Origin: Paenibacillus sp. CAA11
Lineage (GTDB): Bacteria > Bacillota > Bacilli > Paenibacillales > Paenibacillaceae
Reading direction: 5' to 3'
Assembly: GCF_003060825.1 (NCBI RefSeq)
Contig: NZ_CP028922.1
Span: forward strand, 916,501-980,500
Length of the DNA stretch: 64,000 nucleotides
Shown: piece by piece, positions 41,986 to 50,676 of the stretch
Position numbering within the stretch: position 1 is the first letter of the stretch
How the letters are laid out: every line of letters starts with the position of its first letter
Notes under the pieces: generated by a model
The model's database searches: none
The model's input: the letters and a program-made list of their open reading frames with translations, nothing else
What the model was told of the DNA's origin: nothing
Program-made: the position numbers and the translations under genes

Positions 41986-42663
41986 ATGCATGATAAAGCA
42001 GACCGCCTGAAATCAGCTAAAGTTCCGCAGCAAGCGGATATCGTAGACCCATCTCTTGCGCACCGCCTGCCCCCTGGGCAGACCCTGACCGAGAAGTTCC
42101 CTATTCTGCACGAAGGCCCGGTTCCCGAGTACAATCTGGAGACCTGGAGTTTGCGGGTATTTGGCGAAGTTGAAGAAGAGCTTACATTCAGCCTTGCAGA
42201 CCTGAAGGCCATGCCTCAGACAGACACCCTCAGCGATATTCACTGTGTTACCCGCTGGTCCAAGTTCGATACCCGCTGGGAGGGCGTGAAATTTACGGAT
42301 TTGATGAAGGTGCTGAAGGTGAAGCCGGAGGCCAAGTTTGTGATGATTCATGCCGACACGGATTATGAGACGAATTTGCCGCTGGAGGATCTACTGCATG
42401 AGGATGTTCTGCTGGCCTTTCATTACAATGGTCAGCCGCTTACGCCGAAGCATGGATTCCCGCTGCGCCTGGTGGTTCCCCACCTGTATTTCTGGAAAAG
42501 CGCCAAGTGGGTGCGAGGCATTGAATTTATGAAGGAGGACCGCAAGGGCTTCTGGGAAAGCAACGGCTTCCACAATACCGCCGATCCCTTCAAGGAGCAG
42601 CGTTTTTCTTCAGATGAATATGAGATGCCGGAAGGCGAATGGGAATACAATGAGTATGATTAA
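41986..42663 (+). CDS. Sulfite-oxidase-like molybdopterin oxidoreductase (YuiH-like)
   Basis: 225 residues with TAGGAGG upstream. One molybdopterin-binding domain: LRVFGEVEEELTFSLADLKAMPQ, IHCVTRWSKFDTRWEGV with the Mo-ligating Cys, and HGFPLRLVVPHLYFWKSAKWVRGIEF. No signal peptide or Tat motif and no dimerisation domain, as in the short cytoplasmic YuiH/YedY-like group. Electron partner and substrate unknown. Confidence 0.9.
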   Translation: MHDKADRLKSAKVPQQADIVDPSLAHRLPPGQTLTEKFPILHEGPVPEYNLETWSLRVFGEVEEELTFSLADLKAMPQTDTLSDIHCVTRWSKFDTRWEGVKFTDLMKVLKVKPEAKFVMIHADTDYETNLPLEDLLHEDVLLAFHYNGQPLTPKHGFPLRLVVPHLYFWKSAKWVRGIEFMKEDRKGFWESNGFHNTADPFKEQRFSSDEYEMPEGEWEYNEYD

Positions 42664-42681
42664 CAGCTAATGATAGATGTG

Positions 42682-42716
42682 ACGCGGCGCCCGCTCTAAG
42701 AGGTCGCCGCGTTTTG
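42682..42716 (+). terminator. Terminator of the molybdoenzyme gene
   Basis: ACGCGGCG / CGCCGCGT stem then TTTTG. Confidence 0.7.
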
Positions 42717-42718
42717 TT

Positions 42719-42847
42719 TTGGAACGGCGACTATTTGAAGTTCTCTTTGAAGGTGCTCATCCTACTTTGGTCGGTAATGTTGTACGTGCCTATCAAAATT
42801 CTGATGGCGGCCTTGGCCATGCTTTAGAACCTGACATTCGTATGTAG
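42719..42847 (+). pseudogene. Fragment of a prenyltransferase/terpenoid-cyclase-like gene
   Basis: A short open frame without a proper start reads LERRLFEVLFEGAHPTLVGN and then VVRAYQNSDGGLGHALEPDI-RM-stop. The YQN.DGG.GHALEPD block is typical of squalene-cyclase-like repeat proteins. Only ~42 codons remain, overlapping the end of the minus-strand WYL gene, so this is a remnant. Confidence 0.5.
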
Positions 42848-43825
42848 TGCAGGTTTACCCAACTGCCCTTTAAGACCATCTATCCTCTCCTGTATATCCT
42901 CCAAGATTTCTTCTGGCGCTTTCCTGACCCTGATCTCCCCGCCTAGGAATAGAAGCCAGTTTATGATTTCGGCCAATTCTTCGGGCTTATCCACATGGAT
43001 GAACATCTTTAGAATGGCTGTAGTTTGATAAGGATTCGTGAAGGAAATTGAAGCTTTTAAAGGATGATACTTTTTGTACTGTGCAATGGCTTTTGGACCC
43101 AGTTCAAGGACAAGGTTGATTTCTTCTTCCTGCTTGCTTAATTTTTCGAAAATCTTTTTCTGACTCAATCTTCTTTTCGCCGGATAAGGCTTGATATCGA
43201 CGAGCCTGTCAACGGGGAAAATCTTCTTCCTCTCTTCCTTTAAATCAAAGCCCTCCATCTGCCAAAGGCCTTTTTCGTGATACAGGTGCAAGAGATAAAT
43301 AGTATACGACTTGGTGCCCTTCTCTTCTTCGATCGTAATCCATAAATGTCTATCCCTAAGCAGGTTTTGAATGAGTTTCTCTAACATGGGGTGGGGAAGG
43401 TCTGACAGCTCTAGCAGGTCAGGATTATGCGGATTGGTTCCTGCAAAGAGCAAGATTTGATTTAATAGAACAAGGTCATCTTGCTGGTTGGTTGAGATAA
43501 GGCCCAGTAATTTTTCAGCTAATGACTGACGACTCTTTAAATAGGGGAGCTGCGCATTTCTTGTGGCCATAAAGGCAATAAAAAGAGCTTTAACCTCGTT
43601 ATCGGTAAAACGCACTCCGGGCAGGAGAGAGTTGTGCATGACAAAATACCCCCCATCCCTGCCGACTTCAGCGACAAGCGGCATCCCTAATGCCTCAATT
43701 TCCCTGACATCTCGAATAGCTGTCGAACGGGAAATATTAAACTCCCGCATGATTTCAGAAATGGTAAATTGAGATCGGTTGTTGATATACCGCATGATGG
43801 TATTAATCCGTTCAACTTTTTTCAT
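42824..43825 (-). CDS. HTH-WYL transcriptional regulator (YobV-like)
   Basis: 333 residues: N-terminal winged helix (RINTIMRYINNRSQFTISEIMREFNISRSTAIRDVREIEALG), central WYL-type ligand domain and C-terminal WCX. Divergent from a GyrI-like gene, the same pairing as Bacillus yobV/yobU. Probably controls that gene in response to a small ligand. The 95-bp divergent region contains the likely operator, but no clear palindrome stands out. Confidence 0.88.
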   Translation of the reverse strand: MKKVERINTIMRYINNRSQFTISEIMREFNISRSTAIRDVREIEALGMPLVAEVGRDGGYFVMHNSLLPGVRFTDNEVKALFIAFMATRNAQLPYLKSRQSLAEKLLGLISTNQQDDLVLLNQILLFAGTNPHNPDLLELSDLPHPMLEKLIQNLLRDRHLWITIEEEKGTKSYTIYLLHLYHEKGLWQMEGFDLKEERKKIFPVDRLVDIKPYPAKRRLSQKKIFEKLSKQEEEINLVLELGPKAIAQYKKYHPLKASISFTNPYQTTAILKMFIHVDKPEELAEIINWLLFLGGEIRVRKAPEEILEDIQERIDGLKGQLGKPALHTNVRF

Positions 43826-43926
43826 AAGAGCCCCTAAACAGTATCATTTTTTGACATGATTTAAAGCTATCATATACCTATCAAGTAAGGAACACAAAAT
43901 AATCAAGAAGAAGGAAGGTTATGAAT

Positions 43927-44412
43927 ATGGCAGATTACACACTGGAAGAAAAAGAGGGCTTTATCGTTTTTGGTCTTGGAACTGAGCTTAAGAGCGATTA
44001 CATGGACTATGCCGGCATCAATCAGGAAAAGTCGGACTTCTGGCAGGCAGTTAGCCAAGATGGAAGACTTGACACTTTAAAAGCCATGGCTGCCAATAAC
44101 TACGTTTTTGCCGTAAATGAAGCTGTGAATAACAAAATGATGTATTATGCCGGAGTCATGACAGAGGCATCGCCACCCGCATCGGAGGGGTCTAGGGTTA
44201 TTCAGTTCCCGAAGGGGGAATACCTGGTTGTTAAAGGGGAAGGGAGGACGGCCGATGAACTCAGTAACGCACTTGCCGGAATTGCCTTTGGTCAAGTCCT
44301 GCCGGATGCAAGCCATGTTGCTTATGTTGGCGGGCCCAATGCGGTGGTGGTGATGGGGCAGCGAGACGGCCAGTCTTTTGGCGAAATGTGGATTCCAGTT
44401 GTTAGGAAATGA
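43927..44412 (+). CDS. GyrI-like / AraC effector-binding domain protein (YobU-like)
   Basis: 161 residues from ATG 43927, eight bases after AAGGAAGG; ATG 43921 is too close to it. A single GyrI-like small-molecule-binding domain (EEKEGFIVFGLGTEL, YYAGVMTEASPP, IQFPKGEYLVVKGEG, EMWIPVVRK). Such stand-alone domains bind or sequester drugs and metabolites. Divergent from and probably regulated by the WYL protein. Confidence 0.82.
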   Translation: MADYTLEEKEGFIVFGLGTELKSDYMDYAGINQEKSDFWQAVSQDGRLDTLKAMAANNYVFAVNEAVNNKMMYYAGVMTEASPPASEGSRVIQFPKGEYLVVKGEGRTADELSNALAGIAFGQVLPDASHVAYVGGPNAVVVMGQRDGQSFGEMWIPVVRK

Positions 44413-44438
44413 TCTGATAAAGAGAAGGAATGATGGTA

Positions 44439-44906
44439 ATGTCCACTGTTGTTGATTTTAAAAATGTGTCTACGGCTGGGTTAGAATCTTCCCCTGTAGC
44501 GGAAGCACTTGCTGGTTTACGTGCGAATGAAGCCCGTTACTTTATGAATAAGTACAAACATGAATTTACAGTTATACCGGCAAGCGAGAGCCAGGAGACC
44601 CTTGATTATGTGCACCGGATCTTGCGAGAGGAACGTGGTATTGAGTTTGCGGCCAAACCTCTTCAAACCTCGCGTTTTCAAGTGGAGAATATCAAATGGG
44701 CCTTCGTTTTTTATGAGGATGGCCTGGGGGTCAACGTCATGTATACGGTGGATGATCCTAAGAAGCGAGCCGTTGGCTTTAAGCTTTCCGAGGGGATGGA
44801 AGTTCCAAAGGAGCTAGAGGAGAAGAAGTTTAAGTTCGCCAGACAGAAATCCAAACTGGCCGGAACGATTCGGGGCACGTTTTTCGTAATTAAAGGAGAG
44901 TATTAG
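44439..44906 (+). CDS. Unrecognised protein following the YobU-like gene
   Basis: 155 residues from ATG 44439 (GAAGGA nine bases before; ATG 44430 and 44433 overlap it). Basic C-terminus, aromatic centre (NIKWAFVFYEDGLGVNVMYTVDD), no signal peptide. Family not recognised. Separated from the preceding gene by 26 bases, so probably co-transcribed. Confidence 0.6.
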   Translation: MSTVVDFKNVSTAGLESSPVAEALAGLRANEARYFMNKYKHEFTVIPASESQETLDYVHRILREERGIEFAAKPLQTSRFQVENIKWAFVFYEDGLGVNVMYTVDDPKKRAVGFKLSEGMEVPKELEEKKFKFARQKSKLAGTIRGTFFVIKGEY

Positions 44907-45076
44907 AGTTCACATAGATTTGCTGGATCAAATATGCCTCAATACATCGTTGTGGTTCAAGGTTAATGGAATATTATGTTTCCCGTTACAGACAGGGCGG
45001 CGAATCCTCTGGTAGAATCAAGGCAAGCAATGATATCATCATCTATAGAGTCATCCTGAAGGAGGAGAACAGGCAA

Positions 45077-46075
45077 ATGGCACAATTGAATTCTCGGAAG
45101 GTCAAGTGGGGGATTATCGGGACCGGGGGCATTGCCCATCAATTTGCAGCAGATATGATACATACGAGTAATGGAGAGCTACATGCCGCTGGTTCACGTA
45201 CAATTGAGAGCGCTAACAGGTTTGCAGCAGAATATAAGATTCCTAAGGCATATGGGAGCTATGAAGAGCTGGTGAATGATCCTGAGGTGGAGGCCGTGTA
45301 TGTGGCTACGCCGCATCCCTATCACCATGAGAATGTAATGGGCGCTCTGCGTGCTGGCAAGGCGGTGCTATGCGAGAAGCCCTTCACGGTGAACAGCCGG
45401 GAGCTGGAAGAATTGGTGCAGTATGCCCGTGAGCATAAGCTGTTTCTAATGGAAGCAATGTGGACGCGGTTTCTGCCGCCGATGGTCAAGGTGCGCGAAT
45501 GGCTTAACGCCGGTCGGATCGGGGAGGTCCGTTTGGTGAAGGCGGAATTTGGCTTCCGCATGGGTTGGGATCCTCAGAACCGGCTGCTTAATCCGGACCT
45601 GGGCGGAGGTGCGCTGCTCGATGCAGGGATTTACCCCGTATCCTTCGCATCGATGGTCCTAGGGGCCAAGCCGGAGAAGGTGTGGAGTACCGCGCATCTG
45701 GGCGAGACGGGTGTCGATGAACAGTTCTCCATCCTGCTCAGCTACCCGGGCGGGAAATCGGCTTCCCTGCAGGGAGCGATCCGGCTCGGGCTGCCGAACG
45801 ATGCCTATATTCACGGAACCGAAGGGTATATTCATATCCCTTCGTTCTTGTTCGCCAAATCCGCTACGCTTCATTTGGACGGACAGGAGCCTGAGACGTT
45901 CAACGATGACCGCAGCTTCGCAGGGTATGCCTTTGAAGCCGAAGAGGTTGGAAGAGCTTTAAGAGAAGGACGGACCGAAAGTTCGGTAATCACGCTGGAA
46001 GAATCGCTGAACATTATGCGGTTGCTGGATGAGGTTCGCAGTCAATGGGGACTGCGCTATCCATTCGAGCAATAA
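45077..46075 (+). CDS. Gfo/Idh/MocA-family NAD(P)-dependent oxidoreductase
   Basis: 332 residues from ATG 45077 (GGAGGAG upstream). N-terminal Rossmann motif KWGIIGTGGIAHQFA, the EKP motif (VLCEKPFTVN), and DAGIYPVSFASM in the C-terminal domain. Resembles dehydrogenases acting on sugars, trihydrodiols or inositols; substrate not determinable. Monocistronic with a strong terminator. Confidence 0.92.
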   Translation: MAQLNSRKVKWGIIGTGGIAHQFAADMIHTSNGELHAAGSRTIESANRFAAEYKIPKAYGSYEELVNDPEVEAVYVATPHPYHHENVMGALRAGKAVLCEKPFTVNSRELEELVQYAREHKLFLMEAMWTRFLPPMVKVREWLNAGRIGEVRLVKAEFGFRMGWDPQNRLLNPDLGGGALLDAGIYPVSFASMVLGAKPEKVWSTAHLGETGVDEQFSILLSYPGGKSASLQGAIRLGLPNDAYIHGTEGYIHIPSFLFAKSATLHLDGQEPETFNDDRSFAGYAFEAEEVGRALREGRTESSVITLEESLNIMRLLDEVRSQWGLRYPFEQ

Positions 46076-46089
46076 TATTAAGTGACATA

Positions 46090-46125
46090 GATCCGGTGCA
46101 GCATCATGCGCCGGGTCTTTTTTTT
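46090..46125 (+). terminator. Terminator
   Basis: GATCCGGTGCA / TGCGCCGGGTC stem and nine T. Confidence 0.85.
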
Positions 46126-46286
46126 TGTGGAAAGTGGTTTGCTTTGCCATTTGAAAATTTGCGAAAACTATTGATTCGTAAGTTTGCAGAATGGTAACAT
46201 ATTGAGATGTGGCAACCGGTGTCATGTATGATGAAGACGGGATGTAGTTTGGAATATAGTCTGGTCATACATAGAATGGATCAGCT

Positions 46287-46319
46287 GCTCGCTTCGGAGG
46301 GGATTCCGGCGAGCTTTCT
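46287..46319 (+). promoter_or_regulatory. Terminator-like hairpin in the second metN leader (candidate attenuator)
   Basis: GCTCGC...CGGA pairs with TCCG-GCGAGC, followed by TTTCTT, only 27 bases before the GTG start of metN. No gene ends just upstream, so it may attenuate the operon. No SAM-I or T-box signature is present in 46126-46286. Confidence 0.4.
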
Positions 46320-46345
46320 TTATGTCTATGAGGAGGGCAAATGAC

Positions 46346-47110
46346 GTGATTTCTCTACAGCAGGTAAGTAAAAGATTTGGCCACTCGCAAGAGCCCCATC
46401 AGGCCGTGCAATCCGTCTCGCTGGACATTGGCCGGGGCGAAATTCACGGAATTATCGGATCAAGCGGTGCAGGTAAATCAACCCTGCTGCGCATGATGAA
46501 TTTGCTGGAACGCCCGGACGAAGGCCGTGTGCTGGTAGACGGCAGAGAGCTCACCCTCATGAAAGAGCGGGAACTGAGGCTGGCTAGGCGGGAGACCGGG
46601 ATGATCTTTCAGCACTTCAACCTCATCGCCAATCGGACGGTGCAGGGGAACATCCTGCTTCCCCTAGAGCTCGCAGGCGTTCCGAAGAAGGAGCGGCTTG
46701 CCCGGGCGGTGGAATGCCTGGAGTTTGTCGGCCTGCCGGAGAAGGCCGGCCAGTATCCTGCCCAGCTATCCGGCGGGCAGAAGCAGCGGGTGGCGATTGC
46801 CCGAGCACTTGCCGGGCGGCCCAAAGTGCTGCTGTGTGACGAGCCGACTTCGGCTCTTGACCCGCAGACGACGGGAGATATTCTGGAGGTGCTCGGGCAG
46901 GTGAACCGGGAGCTTGGTGTGACGATTGCCATTGTAACGCATGAGATGGACGTTGTAACAAGGCTCTGCCAGCGGGCGTCCGTCATGAAGCATGGTCGAA
47001 TCGTGGCGACCTTGGCAGCTCCAGAAGGCGGCAGGTTGTCTGCCGAGGAGCTTGCAGCCAGCTATCTGAACCAAGCGAATGCACAGGAAGGGGAGGTGGC
47101 CGCGCCATGA
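46346..47110 (+). CDS. metN: MetN-type ABC transporter ATPase lacking the NIL domain
   Basis: 254 residues from GTG 46346, nine bases after GAGGAGG; an ATG at 46322 has no such site. Walker A GSSGAGKST, signature LSGGQKQRVA, Walker B LLCDEPTSALDP, H-loop VTHEMD. It stops ~85 residues earlier than the first MetN, so the methionine-sensing NIL domain is absent and trans-inhibition by that route is not expected. Overlaps metI. Confidence 0.9.
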   Translation: MISLQQVSKRFGHSQEPHQAVQSVSLDIGRGEIHGIIGSSGAGKSTLLRMMNLLERPDEGRVLVDGRELTLMKERELRLARRETGMIFQHFNLIANRTVQGNILLPLELAGVPKKERLARAVECLEFVGLPEKAGQYPAQLSGGQKQRVAIARALAGRPKVLLCDEPTSALDPQTTGDILEVLGQVNRELGVTIAIVTHEMDVVTRLCQRASVMKHGRIVATLAAPEGGRLSAEELAASYLNQANAQEGEVAAP

Positions 47111-47769
47111 TGGATGAAGTCATGAAGTATCAGCATGAGATTTGGCAGTCGATTGGCGATACGTTCATTATGGTCGGCATTTCGATTGTGGCTGCAGTGC
47201 TGCTGGGGCTGCCTCTTGGAACACTCTTGTATTTATGCCGAAAAGGTCAGCAGTATGAGAACCGAATTCTGTTCTTCATCTTAAACGGGCTGGTGAACAT
47301 TATTCGTTCGTTCCCTTTCCTGCTCTTGGTTGTATTCCTGATTCCGTTCACGCGGTTTGTGGTCGGGACAGGCTTTGGAACCTTGGCGGCAGCCGTGCCA
47401 TTGTCGATTATGGCCATCGCCTACTATTCGCGGCTGGTGGAGCAGGCCCTGCTTGAAGTGCCGAGAGCTGTGCTTGAAACAGCGGCTTCCATGGGCGCTT
47501 CGACCCTTCAGCTGATCTTCAAATTTCTGTATGTGGAGGCTAGGGCCGGATTGGTCCGGGGACTGACGACCTCAACGATCAGCTTCATCTCCTATTCCAC
47601 CGTGATGGGAATTGTAGGCGGCGGCGGTGTAGGGGACTTTGCCATTCGTTATGGCTACCAGCGGTTTGAGACCGGAATTATGATTTTCGCCATTATCGTG
47701 ATGATCATTTTGGTACAGACGATTCAATTTGTCGGCACCTTGTTGGCAAGGCGGCTGGACAAGCGCTAA
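47107..47769 (+). CDS. metI: MetI-type ABC transporter permease (second set)
   Basis: 220 residues, ATG overlapping the metN stop, ribosome site GGGGAGG inside metN. Five membrane segments, EAA loop VLETAASMGASTLQLIFKFL and signature GIVGGGGVGDFAIRYGYQRF. Confidence 0.92.
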   Translation: MMDEVMKYQHEIWQSIGDTFIMVGISIVAAVLLGLPLGTLLYLCRKGQQYENRILFFILNGLVNIIRSFPFLLLVVFLIPFTRFVVGTGFGTLAAAVPLSIMAIAYYSRLVEQALLEVPRAVLETAASMGASTLQLIFKFLYVEARAGLVRGLTTSTISFISYSTVMGIVGGGGVGDFAIRYGYQRFETGIMIFAIIVMIILVQTIQFVGTLLARRLDKR

Positions 47770-47826
47770 CCTGGAGTTACTTAAGTTTAGAAAGCTATTT
47801 TACTTATTACATCAGCGGAGGGATAC

Positions 47827-48657
47827 ATGATGAAAAAAATGATGATACTGCTGCTGGCAGCTGTATTTGCCATCACAGCAGCGGGCTGCTCGAACAACAA
47901 TAAAGATTCCGCAGCAGCAAACAACAAGGATTCGAAGGAAGTTACCCTGAAAGTAGCCAGTCTGATTCCCCCAATGACAGATGTGCTTGAACTGATTAAG
48001 CCTGCACTGAAGAAAGACGGCATTAACCTGGAGGTTGTCATCCTGTCCGACAACATTCAGCCGAACAACGCGCTGGCGCACAAGGAAGTGGATGCGAACT
48101 TCTTCCAGCACGTGCCTTACATGGAGCAGTATAACGAAGAGAACCATGCGGATCTTGTAGCCGTTCAACCTGTGTACAATGCGATCTACGGAGCGTATTC
48201 CAAGCGCTATAAGAGCATCGATGAGCTTCCTGAAGGGGCAACCATCGCGATTGCCAACGATCCGTCCAACATTGGACGCAGCTTGAACATGCTTGCCATG
48301 AACGGACTGATCAAGCTGAAGGAGGGTGTCGGCATCAACGCGACCCAAGCTGACATCGTAGAGAACAAGAAGAATTTCAAGTTCAAAGAGGTCGATCTGC
48401 TGATGCTGGCCCGTTCGCTGGATGACATGGACCTCGTGGCTATGACGCCTGCTTACGCGAAGCCGCTCGGACTTACACCGAAGAAGGATGCGCTGGTTAC
48501 AGAAGGGGAGGACAGCACCTTTGCAATTACGCTTGTCGCCCGTAAGGACAACGCGGATTCGGAGCCGATCCAGAAGCTGGCTAAGCATTTGGCAAGTCCG
48601 GAAGTGAAGAAGTTCTTCGAGGACAACTATGGTGAGATCGCCATTCCGGCATTTTAA
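47827..48657 (+). CDS. metQ: MetQ/NlpA-family substrate-binding lipoprotein (second set)
   Basis: 276 residues. Signal peptide with lipobox ITAAGC, Asn/Lys-rich linker, then NAL..KEVDANFFQHVPYMEQYN and TIAIANDPSNIGRSLNML. The last gene of the metNIQ operon, followed by a terminator at 48700. Ligand is methionine or a related amino acid. Confidence 0.92.
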   Translation: MMKKMMILLLAAVFAITAAGCSNNNKDSAAANNKDSKEVTLKVASLIPPMTDVLELIKPALKKDGINLEVVILSDNIQPNNALAHKEVDANFFQHVPYMEQYNEENHADLVAVQPVYNAIYGAYSKRYKSIDELPEGATIAIANDPSNIGRSLNMLAMNGLIKLKEGVGINATQADIVENKKNFKFKEVDLLMLARSLDDMDLVAMTPAYAKPLGLTPKKDALVTEGEDSTFAITLVARKDNADSEPIQKLAKHLASPEVKKFFEDNYGEIAIPAF

Positions 48658-48699
48658 GAAAAATATGGCTAGCGCCATTTATACACCAGGAGCAGCACA

Positions 48700-48736
48700 A
48701 GACCATCCAACCGTTTTTTCGGTGGATGGTCTTTTT
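48700..48736 (+). terminator. Terminator of the second met operon
   Basis: AGACCATCCA-CCG / CGG-GGATGGTCT stem followed by TTTTT. Confidence 0.85.
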
Positions 48737-48853
48737 GCTTGAAAGGGTGAAGAGAGGCGGTGCTGGTTGACGTCTATTCCAGGTTGTGCTTTGCTGGAAA
48801 TAAGGAAGGGTTAGCCGATCCCGACCGGATGATGTCTATAAGGAGTATTTATT

Positions 48854-49558
48854 ATGTATAAAATTATGATCGTAGAGGATGACCCCAAGATTGCAGGCCT
48901 GCTGAAGTCCCATATCGAGCGGTATGGGGATCAGGCAGAAGTTGTTACTGATTTTGAGAATGTACTGGAGCGATTTAAGCAGCTGGACCCGCATGTGGTT
49001 CTGCTGGATGTAAATCTGCCCAGGTATGACGGGTATTATTGGTGTCGGCAGATTCGTCTCGTCTCTACCTGTCCCATTCTTTTCATATCTGCCCGCAGCG
49101 GAAAAATGGACCAAGTGATGGCTCTTGAGAACGGAGCCGATGATTATATCCCCAAGCCTTTTGAACATGAAATTGTAATGGCCAAAGTCCGCAGCCAGCT
49201 CCGCCGCGTATACGGCGATTACGCCGCGAAGTCAGAAGAGCGGAAGGTAGTGCTGGGCGGGCTCACGTTATATCTGGAGAGCATGGAGCTTGAGCTCGGA
49301 GAGCAGAGGGTACCGCTTAGCAAGAAGGAGACTATTCTTCTGGAGACGCTGCTACGCCGCAGCCCGCGTGTTGTCAGCCGGGAGACGATTCTGGAGAAGC
49401 TGTGGGACGACGCTTTTGTGGATGACAACACGCTCAGTGTCAATGTCACCCGGGCTCGCAAGAGGCTGGCCGAGCTTGGGATTGAGCAGGCGCTGGAGAC
49501 GGTGCGCGGTTCAGGCTACCGGCTGCTTGTCACCTGGAAGGACGGGAGCAGGCCATGA
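48854..49558 (+). CDS. bceR: BceR-type response regulator
   Basis: 234 residues with AAGGAGT upstream. Receiver domain: DDP acidic pocket, phospho-Asp in VVLLDVNLPRYDG, Lys in YIPKPFEHE; winged-helix DNA-binding domain ending GSGYRLLV. The YYWCRQIR helix is typical of regulators paired with intramembrane-sensing kinases. Overlaps the kinase gene (ATGA). Confidence 0.88.
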   Translation: MYKIMIVEDDPKIAGLLKSHIERYGDQAEVVTDFENVLERFKQLDPHVVLLDVNLPRYDGYYWCRQIRLVSTCPILFISARSGKMDQVMALENGADDYIPKPFEHEIVMAKVRSQLRRVYGDYAAKSEERKVVLGGLTLYLESMELELGEQRVPLSKKETILLETLLRRSPRVVSRETILEKLWDDAFVDDNTLSVNVTRARKRLAELGIEQALETVRGSGYRLLVTWKDGSRP

Positions 49559-50559
49559 AGCTGTTTCTACGGGAGCATCTCGCACTGACCCTCTGGACAC
49601 TGGCAGAGCTGCTGGTCGTCGTGTTGGTATTCTGGTATGACGGCTATGACCATTGGCTGACCGCCCTATATGCTGTTCTGCTGGGATTGTTCTTCTATGC
49701 GGGCTACTTGACCTTTCGTTATACCACCCACCGCATCTTCTACTATCGTCTATCCCGCCGGATGGAGTCGATGAAGGAATTTGTCCCGAGCCCCGAGAAT
49801 GCGCCGCTTTCTAGGGCACTTGATGATCTGATGGATGCCCAGTACGGGCATTATCACGCCCTGCTGCAGTCCTACGAGCTCAAGCAGAAGGAGCATCTAA
49901 CCTTTATGAACCAGTGGGTCCATCAGATGAAGACACCGCTCTCTGTCATTGAGATGACGGCCCATGATGAGGATGAGGACGACCCCCGCTTCCGAAGCAT
50001 CACAGAGGAGGCGGATCAAATCCGCAGGGGGCTGGAGATGGTTCTGTATGCGGCAAGGCTTGATGCTTTCGAGCAGGACTTCAGTGTGGAGCCGGTTCTG
50101 CTGCGTGATGTGGCGGGTGAGGCGGTTCATGAGCTCAAGCGTTTCTTTATCCGGAATCATGTCTATCCCGAGATCCTGATCGAACCGGACCTTTCGGTGC
50201 AATCTGATGCCAAGTGGCTGCGCTTTGTGCTGCTGCAGGTCCTCTCTAATGCGATCAAATACTCATCCGGCAGCGGGGAGAAGGTAACGATCAGAGCCTG
50301 TGCACTGGATAAATCAATCATTCTGGAGGTGCTGGATCGCGGAGCAGGCATCCCGAAGGCGGATTTGCAGCGGGTGTTCCGGCCCTTTTATACCGGTGAG
50401 AATGGACGCTTCTTCAAGGAATCCACGGGGATGGGACTTTATCTGGCTAAAGAGGTGCTGACCAAGCTCGGACATCGGATTGAATTGGAATCCGCAGTAG
50501 GCGAAGGAACGCTGGTGCGTATCATCTGCAGCCGGGAACATGACATTGTTGTCAGGTAA
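49555..50559 (+). CDS. bceS: BceS-type intramembrane-sensing histidine kinase
   Basis: 334 residues: two close membrane helices (about 10-30, 36-56) with almost no outside loop, so it cannot sense alone and relies on the transporter. HisKA FMNQWVHQMKTPLSVIEM (phospho-His), HATPase N box QVLSNAIKYSSGSG, DRGAGIP, GMGLYLAKE. Classic BceS layout beside BceAB. Confidence 0.88.
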   Translation: MKLFLREHLALTLWTLAELLVVVLVFWYDGYDHWLTALYAVLLGLFFYAGYLTFRYTTHRIFYYRLSRRMESMKEFVPSPENAPLSRALDDLMDAQYGHYHALLQSYELKQKEHLTFMNQWVHQMKTPLSVIEMTAHDEDEDDPRFRSITEEADQIRRGLEMVLYAARLDAFEQDFSVEPVLLRDVAGEAVHELKRFFIRNHVYPEILIEPDLSVQSDAKWLRFVLLQVLSNAIKYSSGSGEKVTIRACALDKSIILEVLDRGAGIPKADLQRVFRPFYTGENGRFFKESTGMGLYLAKEVLTKLGHRIELESAVGEGTLVRIICSREHDIVVR

Positions 50560-50676
50560 GTGAAAGGTGAATGAATAGGAGCTAGTGAAATCTTGCTATA
50601 CACTAGAGACATAGAGACGAGGGGCTATAAGTATTGAGGCTCCTTGGGACTACTCAAGTAGGAGGCGAGATAGACC

